Positions 8,292-18,492 of a stretch of 64,000 nt of DNA are shown in pieces (position 1 is the stretch's first letter; each line of letters opens with the position of its first letter). Both the position numbers and the translations under genes were made by a program. Location of the stretch: positions 31,411-95,410 of the forward strand of contig NZ_JAHLEM010000017.1 of the NCBI RefSeq assembly GCF_018883605.1, read 5' to 3'. Under the pieces are notes generated by a model. It was given only the letters and a program-made list of their open reading frames with translations, searched no databases and was not told the DNA's origin. The DNA comes from Streptomyces niphimycinicus (GTDB taxonomy: Bacteria > Actinomycetota > Actinomycetes > Streptomycetales > Streptomycetaceae).

Positions 8292-9683
8292 TCATGCCGG
8301 ACCATCGTCGCCGGAGTCGTTCGCGGCGGCCACTTCGGCAAGCCGCCGGTGCTCGGCGGCCTTTGCCTCGTGAATGGCGGCCATCCGCAGGTGGTAGTCG
8401 GGACTGTCCAGCTCATAGACGTCCGGGATGCCGTCCATGTCCTCGTCCCGCTCCTCCTCCTGACACAGCCGCTGGTATGTGGTGTTGCGCAGCTTGAGGA
8501 GGATGCCGGCGAACAGGGCGGCGCTCAGCGAACCGATGAGGACCGCCGCCTTGACCTCCCCGGCGAGCGTGGGATCGGCGGGGAAGGCGAGTTCGCCGAT
8601 GAGGAGGGAGACGGTGAAGCCGATTCCGGCGAGGATGGCCACGGCGAAGACATCGGCCCAGGCCAGATCCTCGTTCAGCTCGGCTCTGGTGAAGCGGGCG
8701 GCGCACCAGGAGCCGCCGAAGACGCCGACGGCCTTGCCCACGACGAGGCCGAGGACGACGCCGAGGGTCTCCGGGCGGGTGAAGACATCTGCCACGGCGC
8801 CGCCGGAGAGCGGTACCCCGGCCGCGAACAGGGCGAACAGCGGCACCGCCACACCCGCCGACACAGGGCGCAGCCGGTGCTCGACGCGCTCGGCGGGGGA
8901 GCGCTCCTCGCCCTCCCGTACGGTGCAGCGCAGCATCAGGCCCATCGCGACACCGGCGATGGTGGCATGCACACCGCTGGCATGCATCAGCGCCCAGACC
9001 ACCAAGGCGAGCGGGAGATGGATCCAGGCCGTCCGGACGCCCTTGCGGTGCAGCAGCCAGACGAGGACGAGCGCGGCGGCGGACAGGCCCAGGGCGATGA
9101 AGTTGATGTGCTGGGTGAAGAAGATCGCGATGATCAGGATGGCGCCGAGGTCGTCGACGACCGCGAGGGTGAGCAGGAAGGCGCGCAGCGCGGCGGGCAG
9201 GGCGGTGCCGAGCACGGCGAGGACGGCGAGCGCGAAGGCGATATCGGTGGCGGTCGGCACGGCCCAGCCCTTGAGGTCGCCGTTGCCGCTCGCGCTGACG
9301 GCGACATAGACGAGCGCGGGTATGGCCATGCCGCAGACGGCGGCGATCACGGGCAGCGCGGCCGCCTTGGGGTCGCTCAGCTCGCCCGCGACCAGTTCGC
9401 GCTTCAGCTCGATACCGGCGACGAAGAAGAAGATCGTGAGCAGGCCGTCGGTGGCCCAGGAGGCGACCGAGAGGTGCAGATGCAGCGCCTGGGGGCCGAA
9501 GGAGAAGTCCTTGATGTCGCCGTAGAGGCCGTTGAGCGGAGTGTTGGCGAGGATCAGCGCCACGATGGCGGCCACGAGGAGGATCACACCGCCGACGGTC
9601 TCGGTGCGCAGTGCGTCGACGACGAACGTCCGCTCGGGCAGCGACAGGCGTCCGAGGAACTTGCGGCTGGTGGGCGCGGCCAC
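8292..9683 (-). CDS. nhaA: Na+/H+ antiporter NhaA
   Basis: A 463-residue NhaA-type antiporter exchanging Na+ for H+ across the cytoplasmic membrane. About eleven or twelve hydrophobic segments are visible. TDIAFALAVLAVLG and LTLAVVDDLGAILIIAIFF are the NhaA hallmarks; the paired Asp residues in AVVDDLGAI correspond to the ion-binding site. The GTG start at 9683 is chosen for AGGAGG 6 nt upstream; the frame is open to 9719. The C-terminus has a hydrophilic tail of about 60 residues (EEERDEDMDGIPDVYELDSPDYHLRMAAIHEAKAAEHRRL), longer than in E. coli, with a DEDMDGIPD segment that resembles a Ca2+-binding loop. Confidence 0.92.
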   Translation of the reverse strand: MAAPTSRKFLGRLSLPERTFVVDALRTETVGGVILLVAAIVALILANTPLNGLYGDIKDFSFGPQALHLHLSVASWATDGLLTIFFFVAGIELKRELVAGELSDPKAAALPVIAAVCGMAIPALVYVAVSASGNGDLKGWAVPTATDIAFALAVLAVLGTALPAALRAFLLTLAVVDDLGAILIIAIFFTQHINFIALGLSAAALVLVWLLHRKGVRTAWIHLPLALVVWALMHASGVHATIAGVAMGLMLRCTVREGEERSPAERVEHRLRPVSAGVAVPLFALFAAGVPLSGGAVADVFTRPETLGVVLGLVVGKAVGVFGGSWCAARFTRAELNEDLAWADVFAVAILAGIGFTVSLLIGELAFPADPTLAGEVKAAVLIGSLSAALFAGILLKLRNTTYQRLCQEEERDEDMDGIPDVYELDSPDYHLRMAAIHEAKAAEHRRLAEVAAANDSGDDGPA

Positions 9684-9794
9684 AGGGGGCCTCCTGGGTG
9701 GTCGGCGGTGCGGATACACGTATGGCGTATGCCGACCAGACTTCCCGGCGCTCCCGCCCCCATCTTGTCGTAATTTTTACTGGACAGCCACCTG

Positions 9795-9862
9795 CGGCAA
9801 TCACGGCAAGGGGGCTCGGCGATCACAGCGAGGGGTGCCCCGGCAATCATGGCGAGGGGCGC
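9795..9862. repeat. three degenerate 22-24-bp repeats
   Basis: Units starting CGGCAATCA, CGGCGATCA and CGGCAATCA at 9795, 9817 and 9841 repeat the pattern CGGCAATCAyGGCrAGGGG. They lie in the 305-bp gap between acsA and nhaA, and the last unit merges into the terminator stem. No gene is seen in this gap. Confidence 0.5.
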
Positions 9863-9886
9863 CCCCGCTTGGCGGGAGCGCCCCTC
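9854..9886. terminator. terminator downstream of acsA
   Basis: GAGGGGCGC-CCCGC and GCGGG-GCGCCCCTC form a 14-bp stem with one unpaired base on each side and a 3-nt loop. It lies 103 bp after the acsA stop on the minus strand. Confidence 0.65.
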
Positions 9887-9988
9887 ACTCATGTGGTGCC
9901 TGTCGCTGATGTGCTGCCTGTGGCGGCCTGCGATGCCTGCGGCGACCTGCGATGTCTGTGGTGTGCCGCGACCCTGGGGTGGGTCGGA

Positions 9989-11950
<1,962 letters not shown>

Positions 11951-12064
11951 GACATCTCCCATTCCCAGGGTGTCCGTTGTGTCCCAGGCCATAGCTCATC
12001 AGCCAACGGCACACCCTGACAAGGGCTGTCGCCGAAAATTGGTTTAGACCTGTCATGGTCTAGG

Positions 12065-13294
12065 TCACCGCCCCAGCTCCAGGGCCCCCTGGACGGGGTC
12101 CCCGCCCCGCTCCGCGACGCCGGAACGGCCGCTTCCAGACTGGGCGGGGGTCGCCGCTGCGAGACAGTCGGGCATCGGTACGCCATGGTCCGGACGGACG
12201 GGCAGGAATCTCCCCGAGCCTGTGTCCAGGACATACGCCTGCGCCTCCGCCACGTGGAAATACATTCCATGCAGCGCCAGCCCGCCCTCCGCCACCCGCC
12301 GTGCCACACAGGCGTGCTCCATCAGATGGTCGAGCTGCTGTCTCACATTGACCAGCGCCAGCCGCTCCACATCGTCGGCGATCGGTCGGCTCGACAGGGC
12401 GACCTCGCCGCGCCCCAATCGACCGATCCGCTCCATCCGCGCCAGCGCCGGTCTGCCGTGGCGCAGCCAGCGCTCAAGCGGCGAGTGCTCAAGCGGCGAG
12501 CGCTCAAGCGGTGTCGGGGCCCCGCCGGTGGATGTCCCGGCCCCGGGCTGGGACGGCGTTCGGGCCGGCGCCGATGAGCCGAGCAGCGCACGCATCGCAC
12601 CGCATCCGGAGTGCCCGCACACCGTGATGCTGCTGACCTTCAGCACCTCCACCGCATAGTCGATCGCCGCGCCCACCGAGTCGCAGGAGCCATCGGCGCC
12701 CGAGGGGGGCACCAGATTGCCGACATTGCGCACGGTGAACAGGTCGCCGGGGCCACTGGAGGTGATCATGCTGGTCACCAGGCGGGAGTCGGCGCAGGTG
12801 AGGAAGAGCTGGCTGGGCCGCTGCCCCTCCCGCGCCAGCCGGGCCAGCTCGTCGCGGACCAGCGGTGCCGTATGGCGCTGGAACGCGCTCACCCCGCCGA
12901 GTAGCTGACCGCCCGCGTGCCCGTCGACAATCGCGGCCGCCGGGGCGGGACGGGTGCAGTGGTGATCACGCCAAGGTGTCCACGGTCGGCAGGTCCGGGC
13001 GCCGCCGGCTTCCGCGATCCGCCGAGCCGGCCGTCCATCGGCCGCCGCCGGTCCGGAGCTCGAGGGGCGGCGGAGCCCCGTGAGCAGAGCGACCGTGAGG
13101 AGGGTGACCGCGAGGACAGCGACAGCGACCATGAGCCCGGCTCCGGGCGAGGCGCCGCAGGCCCATGCGATGCCCAGTGAGGCCGGGGCGGCCAGGGAGA
13201 GAGGGATGGCGAACAGGAAGAGGGTGGCCGATGCGGAGAGATCTCCGTGTCTGTGGCGGGAGACCCGGTGGATCCGGTCCAAGAGCTTCAACAT
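12065..13294 (-). CDS. beta-carbonic anhydrase with SulP-like N-terminal stub
   Basis: A 409-residue protein. The C-terminal half is a beta-class carbonic anhydrase: LFLTCADSRLV supplies Cys and Asp-Arg, and VCGHSGCGAM supplies the His-x-x-Cys zinc ligands, so CO2 hydration looks possible. The first 85 residues (HGDLSASATLFLFAIPLSLAAPASLGIAWACGASPGAGLMVAV) have two hydrophobic helices and read like the start of a SulP anion transporter, after which the transporter is missing. A Pro/Thr/Ser-rich insert with three PLEHSPLER-type repeats interrupts the enzyme domain near residues 240-260. The ATG has GGAGG about 10 nt upstream. It probably acts at the inner face of the membrane. Confidence 0.85.
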   Translation of the reverse strand: MLKLLDRIHRVSRHRHGDLSASATLFLFAIPLSLAAPASLGIAWACGASPGAGLMVAVAVLAVTLLTVALLTGLRRPSSSGPAAADGRPARRIAEAGGARTCRPWTPWRDHHCTRPAPAAAIVDGHAGGQLLGGVSAFQRHTAPLVRDELARLAREGQRPSQLFLTCADSRLVTSMITSSGPGDLFTVRNVGNLVPPSGADGSCDSVGAAIDYAVEVLKVSSITVCGHSGCGAMRALLGSSAPARTPSQPGAGTSTGGAPTPLERSPLEHSPLERWLRHGRPALARMERIGRLGRGEVALSSRPIADDVERLALVNVRQQLDHLMEHACVARRVAEGGLALHGMYFHVAEAQAYVLDTGSGRFLPVRPDHGVPMPDCLAAATPAQSGSGRSGVAERGGDPVQGALELGR

Positions 13295-13437
13295 TCCCGT
13301 CTCCTCCGGGGCTTCGGTCGCGGATAGGGGCGCGGCCGTGGGTCACGGCGTACTGCGGTACTGAATCCCAAGCGTTGGTAAATGAATCGTAATGCTGAGT
13401 AAAGTCGCTGGGAAGCCTTTTGTGGGGAAGTGGGCCG

Positions 13438-13461
13438 CTATTCCATCTATAGAGTGAATAG
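13438..13461. promoter_or_regulatory. A+T-rich inverted repeat in divergent promoter region
   Basis: CTATTC and GAATAG are 6-bp arms separated by 12 bp within the most A+T-rich part of the gap between the divergent carbonic anhydrase and lipoprotein genes. It may be an operator or part of the promoter of the lipoprotein gene 110 bp downstream. The rest of the 277-bp gap shows no gene. Confidence 0.35.
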
Positions 13462-13571
13462 TCATTTAAAATGCCTTGTCATCCTCTGTCTCTTCCTCGG
13501 TCCATGCGACGTTGGCTCCCATCCGGCCGGATCTCCTGGACACAGCACGACACGAGGGACGGGGTGGCGGT

Positions 13572-14990
13572 ATGAGAACCAGAAGAAACGTCACTGCACT
13601 GCTGGCCACGGTGGTGGCGCTCTCCATGCCGGTCGGCTGCTCCGGAGACTCCGCCCAGACCCATGTGCCGGGCGGCACCGCGGGCCCGCGCCATGACAGG
13701 GACGGTCCTCAGAGGGGTCCGGGTGGGCCGAACCACCCTGACAAGGCCCCGAAGGCACTACGGCTCATCGGCGATGGATCGACCTCCGACACCGGCCCCC
13801 AGCCCCATCAGCCGAAGGCCGAGCGGCTTGAACCGGGTGAGAGACCACCGCAGTTCGTCGTCTTCTCCTGGGACGGCGCCGGGCAGGACAAACAGAAGCT
13901 GTTCTCCCACTTCCGCGCGGTCGGCAGGAAGTACGGCGCGACGATGACGTACTTCCTCAGCGGTGTGTACCTGCTGCCCGCGGAGAAGCGGTACCTCTAC
14001 GATCCGCCCAGACATCGGCGCGGCGCCTCGTCCATCGGCTTCAACGACGTCAAGGGCATCAAGGCCACGGTGGAGCAGCTCCGCGGCGCCTGGCTGGACG
14101 GCAATGAGATCGGCACCCACTTCAACGGCCACTTCTGCGGAGGCAAGCGCGGCGTCGGCACCTGGTCGGCGCGGCAGTGGACCAGCGAGATCCAGCAGGC
14201 CGAGTCGTTCGGCGAGAACTGGAAGACCAACTCCGGCCTGGAGCACGAGAAACCGCTCCCCTTCGACTACGGCGAGGAGCTCATCGGCGGCCGTGCGCCC
14301 TGTCTGGAGGGGCAGCAGAAGCTGATCCGGGCAGTCGCGAAGCTGGGGTGGCGCTATGACGCGAGCTCCCCCGGCGGGTTGCAGATCTGGCCCCGCAAGA
14401 TCCATGGCATCTGGGACTTCCCGCTCCAGCAGATCCCGGTACCCGGCCACTCGTTCGAGACGCTCTCCATGGGCTACAACTTCCTTGCCAACAAGCCGCG
14501 TAAGAAGGAGGGCAAGCGGCCCAAGCGCTCCACCTGGGGCCGTCCGATGCGCGACGGCCTGCTCGCCGCCTTCGACCGGGCGTACGAGGGCAACCGGGCG
14601 CCGCTGTTCGTCGGCAACCACTTCGAGTCCTGGAACGGCGGAACGTATATGCGCGCCGTGGAGGACGTCATCAAGGAGGTCTGCCCGCGCAAGGGTGTGC
14701 GCTGCGTCTCCTTCAAGCAACTGGCCGACTGGCTGGACGCGCAGAGCCCCCGCGTCCTCGAGAAGCTGCGGGTCCTGGACGTCGGGAGGCGGCCGCCGGG
14801 CGGCTGGAAGAGCTACCTGGCCGCCGAACCGGGCGTATCCGGGAAGCAGGTTTCAGAGGGCAAGCACGTCTCCGAGGGTAAGCACATGGATCAGCATGCG
14901 GGCGAGCGGAGGCGGACGTCCGACCGCGAATCCGCGCATGAACGGACGTCCGAGCACCACACGCATACGGCTAAGCGGGAGCGGGAGTAG
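13572..14990 (+). CDS. NodB-like polysaccharide deacetylase lipoprotein
   Basis: A 472-residue predicted lipoprotein: basic start MRTRRN, hydrophobic stretch, and lipobox MPVGC with Cys near residue 22. The mature part has the NodB-fold pattern, FSWDGA for the first Asp motif and GTHFNGHF for the H-x3-H metal pair, so it may deacetylate cell-wall or extracellular glycans. Residues of about 25-85 form a Pro/Gly-rich linker and the last 70 residues are charged and Ser/Glu/His-rich (repeated SEGKHVSEGKH). Only one Asp of the usual DD motif is seen, so activity is uncertain. The frame is open upstream to 13476, but the signal peptide fixes the ATG at 13572. The 3' end overlaps the convergent ATPase gene by 20 bp. 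Confidence 0.75.
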   Translation: MRTRRNVTALLATVVALSMPVGCSGDSAQTHVPGGTAGPRHDRDGPQRGPGGPNHPDKAPKALRLIGDGSTSDTGPQPHQPKAERLEPGERPPQFVVFSWDGAGQDKQKLFSHFRAVGRKYGATMTYFLSGVYLLPAEKRYLYDPPRHRRGASSIGFNDVKGIKATVEQLRGAWLDGNEIGTHFNGHFCGGKRGVGTWSARQWTSEIQQAESFGENWKTNSGLEHEKPLPFDYGEELIGGRAPCLEGQQKLIRAVAKLGWRYDASSPGGLQIWPRKIHGIWDFPLQQIPVPGHSFETLSMGYNFLANKPRKKEGKRPKRSTWGRPMRDGLLAAFDRAYEGNRAPLFVGNHFESWNGGTYMRAVEDVIKEVCPRKGVRCVSFKQLADWLDAQSPRVLEKLRVLDVGRRPPGGWKSYLAAEPGVSGKQVSEGKHVSEGKHMDQHAGERRRTSDRESAHERTSEHHTHTAKRERE

Positions 14991-15975
14991 CCGCCGAGCC
15001 CTCCTCCGGCGCGAACTCCCGCAACGCGAAGGCGGGGTCGACCTGGGCGGCCAGATCGGCACCCGTCTTCGCGTTCCCCCAGCTCTGCGCGTTCTTCAGG
15101 TGGAAGTGCACCATCTGGCGGGTGTACCGCTGCCAGTCGCGCCGCTCGTACGAGGCGTCCACCGCGTCTCGAAGAGTCCGCAGCGCGTCGCGGTTCGCAT
15201 CCTCGAGCTCCCCGAATCGGGGCGCACGGCCCTTCTCCATCGCCCGGACCCAGTCGGAGTGGCCGAACGCGACCAGGAGGTCATCGCCCACCTCCGCACG
15301 GAGGAAGTCCAGGTCGTCCGGGCCCTGCACCTTGTTGCCGACCACCCGGAGCGCCACATCGAAGTCGCGGGCGTACTCCTTGTACTGGCGGTAGACGGAG
15401 ACGCCCTTACGTGTGGGCTCGGCCACCAGGAACGTCATGTCGAAGCGGGTGAAGAGGCCGGAGGCGAAGGAGTCGCTGCCCGCCGTCATATCGACGACGA
15501 TGAACTCGCCTGGCCCGTCGACGAGATGGTTCAGGCACAGCTCGATCGCGCCGACCTTGGAGTGGTAGCAGGCGACGCCGAGATCGGATTCGGTGAAGGG
15601 GCCGGTCGCCATCAGCCGCACCGCCCCGTCGTCGAGCCGCAGGGTGCGGGCGCATGCCTGGTAGACGGGGTTGTCCTCGCCGATCCGCAGCAGCCGTGAC
15701 CCCTCGCCCGGCGGGGTGGTCTTGATCATGGTCTCGGCGGAGGCGATCCGGGGGTTCGTGCCGCGCAAGTAGTCCTTGATCAGCGGGAGATGGGCGCCCA
15801 TGGCGGGCAGTGCGTCGGCCTCCGCCTCATCGAGTCCGAGCGCCACGCCCAGATGCTGGTTGATATCGGCGTCGACGGCGACGACAGGGGCGTGGGCGGT
15901 GGCGAGATGGCGGATGAACAGCGAGGACAGCGTGGTCTTGCCGCTTCCACCCTTGCCTACGAAAGCGATCTTCAT
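14971..15975 (-). CDS. MinD/CooC-like P-loop ATPase
   Basis: A 334-residue cytoplasmic ATPase of the SIMIBI class. The deviant Walker A FVGKGGSGKTT occupies residues of about 5-15, VAVDADINQHLG is the second switch, and FIVVDMTAGSDSF is the Walker B/switch II region. The form is closest to CooC/nickel-insertion and MinD-like proteins; no DNA-partition partner is adjacent. The ATG at 15975 is preferred (AGG 5-6 nt upstream); a GTG two codons earlier is possible. It diverges from the Fic-like gene across about 100 bp. Partner and substrate are unknown. Confidence 0.75.
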   Translation of the reverse strand: MKIAFVGKGGSGKTTLSSLFIRHLATAHAPVVAVDADINQHLGVALGLDEAEADALPAMGAHLPLIKDYLRGTNPRIASAETMIKTTPPGEGSRLLRIGEDNPVYQACARTLRLDDGAVRLMATGPFTESDLGVACYHSKVGAIELCLNHLVDGPGEFIVVDMTAGSDSFASGLFTRFDMTFLVAEPTRKGVSVYRQYKEYARDFDVALRVVGNKVQGPDDLDFLRAEVGDDLLVAFGHSDWVRAMEKGRAPRFGELEDANRDALRTLRDAVDASYERRDWQRYTRQMVHFHLKNAQSWGNAKTGADLAAQVDPAFALREFAPEEGSAATPAPA

Positions 15976-16077
15976 GTTCACCTAGCGTAGGTGAGTGATC
16001 GCGGACCATGCGGGATTTACGTGAAGAACACCACTCCAACGAGGGGTGCCGGGTGTGGTGTGCGTAGTGTCGTACTC

Positions 16078-16905
16078 ATGAGTACGTCAGCAGATCCGCT
16101 CGCCGCCCTGGCCGCGCTGCCCGGTGTGGCCGAGTCCGTGAACGCCGTACGGAACGCTGTGGACCGGGTCTACGGACACCGGGTGATGCGCCGCCGGAGC
16201 AATGAGGTCACCTCCGAGGCGGCGTTGCGCGGGGCGCGGGGCTCCGCCGCGCTGGCCGGTGCGGACTGGGCGCTGGAAGAGGTGCGCCGCCGCACCGACT
16301 TCGGGGCCGAGGGCGAGCCGCGCACGGTGGGCGCGGCGCTGCGGCTGACCGCCGAGGCGGGGCAGTTGCTGAGCATCTGGCGTCAGTCGCCGCTGCGCGT
16401 TCTGGCCCGGCTGCATCTGGTCGCGGCGGGCGGGGCGGAGGGCGACGAGGGGGTCGGACGCCCCCGGCAGTCGGGTGAGCCGGTGGACGAGCCGCTGATC
16501 GGATCCGATCTGCCGCTGCCGGACGCGGCGGAGGTGGCGGGGCGGCTCGATGGGCTGGCCCGGCTGCTGCTTGCGGGCAGCGAGGCTCCGGCGCTGGTGA
16601 CGGCGGCGGTGGTGCATGGCGAACTGCTCGCCCTGCGGCCCTTTGTCTCCCGCAATGGTCTGGTGGCGCGCGCGGCCGAACGGATCGTGCTGGTCGGCAG
16701 CGGTCTCGATCCGAAGTCGATCTGCCCGGCCGAGGTGGGGTACGCGGAGCTGGGTGTGGCGCCGTATATGGCAGCGCTGGAGGGCTATGCGTCCGGAACG
16801 CCGGAGGGTATCGCGGTGTGGATCGCACACTGCGGACGGGCGGTTGAGCTCGGAGTGCGGGAGTCCACGGCGGTCTGCGAGGCCCTGCAACGCGGGGCGG
16901 CCTGA
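16078..16905 (+). CDS. Fic-fold protein with degenerate active site
   Basis: A 275-residue, Ala/Leu/Arg-rich helical protein. The segment RPFVSRNGLVAR near residues 185-196 aligns with the Fic motif HPFxxGNGRxxR, but the catalytic His is Arg, the first Gly is Arg and the Arg after GNG is Leu. Fic enzymes transfer AMP or other groups to proteins; this one is unlikely to do so by the usual mechanism. S. coelicolor has a homologue at this location annotated only as oxidoreductase, as far as I recall. A hairpin follows its stop. Confidence 0.65.
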   Translation: MSTSADPLAALAALPGVAESVNAVRNAVDRVYGHRVMRRRSNEVTSEAALRGARGSAALAGADWALEEVRRRTDFGAEGEPRTVGAALRLTAEAGQLLSIWRQSPLRVLARLHLVAAGGAEGDEGVGRPRQSGEPVDEPLIGSDLPLPDAAEVAGRLDGLARLLLAGSEAPALVTAAVVHGELLALRPFVSRNGLVARAAERIVLVGSGLDPKSICPAEVGYAELGVAPYMAALEGYASGTPEGIAVWIAHCGRAVELGVRESTAVCEALQRGAA

Positions 16906-16920
16906 CGCCTGACGAGAGTT

Positions 16921-16946
16921 GCGGCGGTACCCGAGGGCACCGCCGC
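16921..16946. terminator. hairpin after the Fic-like gene
   Basis: GCGGCGGT and ACCGCCGC form an 8-bp perfect stem with a 10-nt loop, 15 bp after the stop. It could end the Fic-like transcript or, on the other strand, a small RNA from the gap. Confidence 0.6.
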
Positions 16947-16959
16947 TGGCACAGCTACC

Positions 16960-17190
16960 GGGTTACCATGCGTGCAATCTCATTCGCCCATCAGGTCGGG
17001 AACTTATGCCCGTCACCTGGTGCGGCTGGCCCGTAATCGACGGGTCGACGTCGCGTGGGTGCTCAGCATCTGTGCTCGGTCCGTGGGGCCTTGGCGTCTG
17101 AGGGTTTCCTCCCGGATACCCCTGGTCTCGCGGGCCGTCGATTCCTTTGTACTCCTGCGAGAGGCCAAGCGGAACCCCTCACCGCAGATC
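16960..17190. ncRNA. probable 6S-like small RNA locus
   Basis: This gap lies between homologues of SCO3559 and SCO3558 of S. coelicolor, where I recall the 6S-like RNA scr3559 being reported. It holds no credible gene, yet has strong pairing potential. CAGGT-c-GGG near 16991 pairs with CCC-gtc-ACCTG. AATCGACGG near 17036 pairs with CCGTCGATT near 17137, enclosing a further hairpin around GAGGG-ttt-CCTC. A long rod with a central bulge would suit 6S RNA, which mimics an open promoter to bind RNA polymerase. Ends and strand cannot be fixed by eye; the range is approximate. Confidence 0.5.
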
Positions 17191-17203
17191 TTTGCTATTA
17201 CCC

Positions 17204-18040
17204 CTAAACGCGGGCATAAAGGGCGCGACGCCGATTGGTGTACCACACCAGCCCGGCGGTGGCGGCGGCCGCGCCGACGGCCGCCGCCACGGCGAGCACC
17301 GGGCGCGGTGGCATGGAGAGTGAGGGCCTGCGCTGCTTCAGCCGGACCGGGCGGTTGAAGGAGAGCACCGGCCAGCCGCGGGCCGCGGCCTCGCGCCGCA
17401 GCGCCCGGTCCGGGTTGACGGCGAAGGGGTGGCCGACCGACTCCAGCATCGGGAGATCGGTCGCCGAATCGCTGTAGGCGTAACAGCGTGACAAGTCGTA
17501 GCCTTCCGACTCCGCCAACTCGGCGATCGCCTCCGCCTTGGTCGGGCCATAGGCGTAGTACTCCACCTCTCCGGTGAAGGCTCCGTCCTCGACGACCATG
17601 CGGGTGGCCACCACGCGGTCCGCGCCCAGCAGCTCGCCGATCGGCTCGACCACCTCCGCCCCGGAGGTGCTGACGATCACCACATCGCGGCCGGCGATGT
17701 GGTGCTCCTCGATGAGCGAGGCGGCCTCGTCGTAGATGATGGGGTCGATCAGATCGTGCAAGGTCTCGGCGACGATCTCCTTCACCTGTTGGACATTCCA
17801 TCCGCGGCACAACGCCGAGAGGTACGCCCGCATCCGCTCCATCTGGTCGTGATCGGCGCCGCCGGCGAGGAAGACGAACTGCGCATAGGCAGTACGCAGT
17901 ACAGCGCGGCGGTTGATCAGACCACCCTGGTAGAAGGACTTGCTGAAGGTGAACGCGCTTGACTTCGCAATGACCGTCTTGTCCAGGTCAAAGAAGGCGG
18001 CTGTCCGGGGCAAGGAGTGGTTTTCCACGACGCCGAGCAT
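17204..18040 (-). CDS. HAD-IB hydrolase, morphological differentiation-associated
   Basis: A 278-residue HAD-superfamily phosphatase of the SerB-like IB class. AFFDLDKTV holds the nucleophile Asp18 and acid Asp20; VIVSTSG is motif II and AYSDSATDLPML is motif IV. The C-terminus (about residues 245-265, PVLAVAAAVGAAAATAGLVWY) is a hydrophobic helix followed by a basic tail, so it is probably a tail-anchored membrane protein. Streptomyces homologues are annotated as inhibiting or affecting morphological differentiation. The ATG at 18040 is preferred; one four codons upstream and a frame to 18115 are alternatives. Confidence 0.82.
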   Translation of the reverse strand: MLGVVENHSLPRTAAFFDLDKTVIAKSSAFTFSKSFYQGGLINRRAVLRTAYAQFVFLAGGADHDQMERMRAYLSALCRGWNVQQVKEIVAETLHDLIDPIIYDEAASLIEEHHIAGRDVVIVSTSGAEVVEPIGELLGADRVVATRMVVEDGAFTGEVEYYAYGPTKAEAIAELAESEGYDLSRCYAYSDSATDLPMLESVGHPFAVNPDRALRREAAARGWPVLSFNRPVRLKQRRPSLSMPPRPVLAVAAAVGAAAATAGLVWYTNRRRALYARV

Positions 18041-18140
18041 AGGGCCCACCATTCGGCGTAAGCTCAGGCGCGTGGGTTTGCCTGAGAAGGCTCTCGGGTA
18101 CACCATGGAAGTCACGGATCGTTCGCGACCGTGCTAACCC

Positions 18141-18209
18141 GGCCCGACTCCTCCCCCCCCGAGTCGGCCGTGGGGACGACCCCCGCTCTCCCCCCCGGCG
18201 GGGGTCGTC
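18141..18209. terminator. two tandem G+C-rich stem-loops
   Basis: The first stem pairs GGC(C)CGACTC with GAGTCGGCC (18141-18169). The second is a perfect 12-bp stem, GACGACCCCCGC with GCGGGGGTCGTC (18175-18186 and 18198-18209). Both loops are C-rich. They lie in the 452-bp gap between the divergent HAD and ssd genes, where neither neighbour needs a terminator, so they may end or shape an unannotated transcript. The rest of the gap holds a DnaA-box match and a short inverted repeat, AGTCAC/GTGACT, at 18335-18353. Confidence 0.5.
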
Positions 18210-18371
18210 GCATGTCCGGACGCATTTTCGGCGTTCTCACGAGATCTTGCTCCCCTCCCTCGGGCCCGCGTGGCCCGCCTCTCCATAGCCTGAGCGGTAA
18301 CCGTACGTAATCGCTAGGCTGCTCTCCGGAAGTCACTGCTTTAGGTGACTGGGATATTCACAAGTGATGAG

Positions 18372-18380
18372 TTGTCCACA
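18372..18380 (+). promoter_or_regulatory. DnaA-box match upstream of ssd
   Basis: TTGTCCACA is identical to the preferred Streptomyces DnaA box. It lies about 113 bp upstream of the ssd start. A second identical site is at 21691-21699 inside tadC. Single boxes occur by chance, so function is uncertain. Confidence 0.4.
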
Positions 18381-18492
18381 GTTTTGGACCAAGATCCCCA
18401 AGATTTTCTGGATCGCAGCACGGTGATTCTCCGCGGTGCTCGCACTCGCTGTTCGCGGGAGTGAGAGCGCGTAACGGATATGGGAGGGGATC

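Noticed and set aside
7700..8416. Longer start of the holin-like gene
   Set aside because: The extra 85 residues are Arg/Thr-rich and unlike the family; GGAG fits the start at 8161.
13476..13571. Longer start of the NodB-like lipoprotein
   Set aside because: It would bury the signal peptide and lipobox.
16968..17036. 22-codon frame with a TTA codon as a bldA-controlled peptide gene
   Set aside because: No ribosome site; it falls in the probable structured RNA.
18112..18336. 74-residue minus-strand frame upstream of ssd
   Set aside because: It crosses both strong hairpins and has no ribosome site or recognisable protein pattern.
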